From positions 1 to 6,120 of the forward strand of contig JALOOS010000163.1 of NCBI GenBank assembly GCA_025454275.1: a stretch of 6,120 bases of DNA. Reading direction: 5' to 3'. Source of the DNA: Desulfobacterales bacterium. Lineage in GTDB: Bacteria; Desulfobacterota; Desulfobacteria; Desulfobacterales; SpSt-501. The position numbers and the translations under genes are program-made. Position 1 is the stretch's first letter. Each line of letters opens with the position of its first letter. Below, piece by piece: positions 4,221-6,120 of this stretch. The notes beneath the pieces were generated by a model. It made no database searches and was not told the DNA's origin. It saw only the letters and a list, made by a program, of their open reading frames with translations.

Positions 4221-6120
4221 TCATGCGGCGGCGGTTTCCGGCCGCCGCAGGTTGACCGAAACGACTTTCGAAACCCCTTTCTGCTCCATGGTGATCCCGA
4301 AGAGAGTGTCGGCGAACTCCATCGTGCGCTTGTTGTGGGTGATCATGACGATCTGGGAGTTCTGGCCGATGTGCTGCAGGAGATCGTTGAAACGATACAC
4401 ATTGGCGTCGTCGAGCGGGGCGTCGATCTCGTCCATGAGGCAGAAGGAGGCCGGGCGGATCAGGAAGATCGCGAAGATGAAGGCGATGGCGGCCATCGCC
4501 TTTTCCCCGCCGGAGAGCAGGCTCATGCGGGTCAGCTTCTTGCCCGGCGGGTGGATCATGTACTCCACCCCGGTTTCGAGCGGCTTGTCGGGGTCGGTCA
4601 GGACGAGCTCGGCCGTGCCGCCGTTGAAAAGCCGCGGGAAGACCTCCCCCAGCTTCTCGTTGATGGCCCGGAAGGTCTGCATGAAGCGTTCCTGGGAGAC
4701 GGTGTTGATCTTGCGGATGACCTTGTGCAGGTCCTCGATGGCCTTCTCCAGGTCCGCCTTCTGGGTGGTTAGAAAATCGTGGCGCTCCCCGAGCTGCTGA
4801 TACTCCTGGATGGCACCCAGGTTGACGTCGCCGATCCGCGCGATCTTGGTGCGGTAGCGGTTGAGTTCGGCCTCCATCGCCGCGGGATCCGGGGCGCCGG
4901 CCGCATCGCCTTCGGCCGGCGGGAGGAGCTCGGCCCTGAGCTCGGCGAAGGGGATGTGGTAGCGGTCCTCTATCTGGGCCGCCAGGTGCCCGCGCCGCAT
5001 CTCGCGCTGGGCCTGCTCCAACTCGAGCACCCGCAGCTGTTCCAGGCTCTTCTCGCGCCGGTCGCGGATGGAGGCGATGGTCGCATCGCTCTCCTTGAGC
5101 CGCGCGTCGATCGCGGCGTAGTCCGCCTCGTCGCGTTCGATCTCCTGGTCGATCTGCCGGGTGCGGCCGTACATGTCGGAGAGCGCCTGCTCCCATTCCT
5201 GGACCTGGGTGCGGGCATCGGCGGCCTTGGCGCTTTTCTGGGTGATTTCGAGCGAGAGCTGCTCCAGGCGCCGCAGGCCGTCCGCCTGGAAGTCGCGCAG
5301 CCGCCGCAGGCTGTGGGTGCTGTTCTCCAGCTTGGCGTTGAGGCTCGTCATTTCGAGTTTGACGTTCATCACCTGCTGCTGGGCGGTCTGGACCGTGGCG
5401 GAGAGCGCGGCAATGCCCCGGGAGCGTTCGTCCACCGCCTGCCGGGCGCTTTCGACCTCGGCCGCCATGGCCGCGAGCGAGCGTTCGGTGCTGCTCATCT
5501 GATCGTCCAGGTCGCTCGATTCGCCGAGAAGCTGCTCCTGCTCGAGCTGCACGATCTCGAGCTGCCGCCGCAGCCCCTTCAGCTCCTCGCCGGCCTTGAA
5601 AAGCGCCTTTTCCGCTTCGATTTCATTCTCGCGGTCCTGGTTCTTGCGCTCGATCATCTGCTGCAGCTCGGCATCCATCCGGCGGACCGCGGTTTCCAGG
5701 GACTTCTGCTCCAGCCGTGCCGCTTCGAGCTTGCGCTCCAGCTCTGCGGCCTGCTGCTCGAGCTGCCGCAGTTCGTGTTTCTTGGCCAGGATCCCGCTGC
5801 CGGCATCCCCGCTGCCCCCGATCAGAAAACCGCGCGGTGAGACCACCTCGCCGCTGCGGGTCACGAGGGTCTGGATGCGGCCGTTGCGGTTGAAGAGCTC
5901 GACCGCCTCGGCCAGGGTCTCGGTCAGGACGACATTGCCGAGCAGCGCCTGGGCGATGGCCTCGCAGCCCGGCTTCACCCGGACGTGATTGAGCAGCAGC
6001 CGCTCCGGGTCCGGCCCTTCCACCCGGCCGGACGCGGTGTCGTGCAGGGCGTCGGAAGGGATGAAGCCGCTCCGGCCCGCGCCGTGGCGGTGCAGAAAAT
6101 CGATGGCCGCGAGCCCCGCC
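4221..6120 (-). CDS. smc: Chromosome segregation ATPase SMC, C-terminal half (partial)
   Basis: Condensin core ATPase that, with ScpA and ScpB, extrudes and organises chromosomal DNA. The 632 visible residues run from inside the hinge to the stop; the N-terminal Walker A head and first coiled-coil arm lie beyond the right edge. Residues 1-105 are hinge (AIDFLHRHGAGRSGFIP near the start, GFLIGGSGDAGSG at the end). About 110-430 is a long Glu/Gln/Leu-rich coiled coil returning to the head. The C-terminal head follows: RIGDVNLGAIQEY, FPRLFNGGTAELVL, the ABC signature LLSGGEKA (534-541), Walker B FCLMDE (559-564), D-loop DAPLDDANV and the switch histidine in ITHNKR (His595). The frame stays open to the edge; the GTG at 6023 is internal, not a start. 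Hinge and signature motifs favour SMC over RecN, SbcC or MukB. smc precedes ftsY on the same strand, an arrangement known in other bacteria. Confidence 0.96.
   Translation of the reverse strand, partial: AGLAAIDFLHRHGAGRSGFIPSDALHDTASGRVEGPDPERLLLNHVRVKPGCEAIAQALLGNVVLTETLAEAVELFNRNGRIQTLVTRSGEVVSPRGFLIGGSGDAGSGILAKKHELRQLEQQAAELERKLEAARLEQKSLETAVRRMDAELQQMIERKNQDRENEIEAEKALFKAGEELKGLRRQLEIVQLEQEQLLGESSDLDDQMSSTERSLAAMAAEVESARQAVDERSRGIAALSATVQTAQQQVMNVKLEMTSLNAKLENSTHSLRRLRDFQADGLRRLEQLSLEITQKSAKAADARTQVQEWEQALSDMYGRTRQIDQEIERDEADYAAIDARLKESDATIASIRDRREKSLEQLRVLELEQAQREMRRGHLAAQIEDRYHIPFAELRAELLPPAEGDAAGAPDPAAMEAELNRYRTKIARIGDVNLGAIQEYQQLGERHDFLTTQKADLEKAIEDLHKVIRKINTVSQERFMQTFRAINEKLGEVFPRLFNGGTAELVLTDPDKPLETGVEYMIHPPGKKLTRMSLLSGGEKAMAAIAFIFAIFLIRPASFCLMDEIDAPLDDANVYRFNDLLQHIGQNSQIVMITHNKRTMEFADTLFGITMEQKGVSKVVSVNLRRPETAAA

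Noticed and set aside
2948..4255. Plus-strand open frame of 435 codons opposite ftsY and into the smc end
   Set aside because: It is antisense to FtsY with all GTPase motifs. The composition is Gly/Arg/Asp/His-rich, there is no convincing start, and it spans the hup promoter and two intergenic gaps.
4105..5840. Other long open frames across smc (minus 4105-5196; plus 4779-5840)
   Set aside because: The SMC frame carries the ABC signature, Walker B and switch motifs without interruption. The others are out-of-frame or antisense shadows.
1..6120. CRISPR array, insertion sequence, attachment site or novel defence system
   Set aside because: No spaced direct repeats, terminal inverted repeats, transposase or integrase motifs were seen. 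Nearly all sequence is accounted for by known housekeeping genes.

Overview
The window is GC-rich bacterial chromosome made of housekeeping genes. The SMC and FtsY sequences resemble, from memory, those of Desulfuromonadia (Geobacter/Desulfuromonas relatives, the former Deltaproteobacteria). Typical points are the SMC D-loop reading DAPLDDANV, the ITHNKRTMEFADTL segment, and the FtsY segment HTKVNLMEEIKKVKR. The LigA sequence looks more like alphaproteobacterial LigA, so the taxonomic call is tentative.

Layout. Positions 1-49 are the last codons of an upstream plus-strand gene, possibly an amidohydrolase. Positions 50-181 carry a plausible sigma70 promoter and a leader hairpin for ligA. ligA, the NAD+-dependent DNA ligase, occupies 182-2289 on the plus strand. 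It is split over three reading frames by two lesions: about 4 extra bases in a CG-dinucleotide tract near 408-416, and an apparent deletion of about 47 bp at 1410-1413. A complete acylphosphatase gene follows 13 bases later (2303-2584). It converges on the minus-strand genes across a 63-base gap with weak terminator-like hairpins. On the minus strand, in transcription order, are smc (C-terminal half, from 6120 down to 4221), ftsY (4108-3101, GTG start) and a HU-family gene (2923-2648, probably with its own TTGACA promoter). A 112-base smc-ftsY gap holds two strong GC hairpins, one ending 3 bases before the ftsY Shine-Dalgarno sequence.

How the genes fit together. smc (condensin core ATPase) and ftsY (SRP receptor GTPase) look co-transcribed. 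Their products do not share a pathway; one serves chromosome organisation and the other membrane protein targeting. HU compacts DNA alongside SMC but appears to be transcribed separately. LigA seals nicks in replication and repair and is normally essential. Its double lesion therefore means a recent pseudogene with a second ligase elsewhere, or sequence/assembly errors.

I found no mobile element, CRISPR array, RNA gene or novel defence-like system. The notable items are the broken ligA, its apparent phylogenetic mismatch with its neighbours, and the structured smc-ftsY junction.
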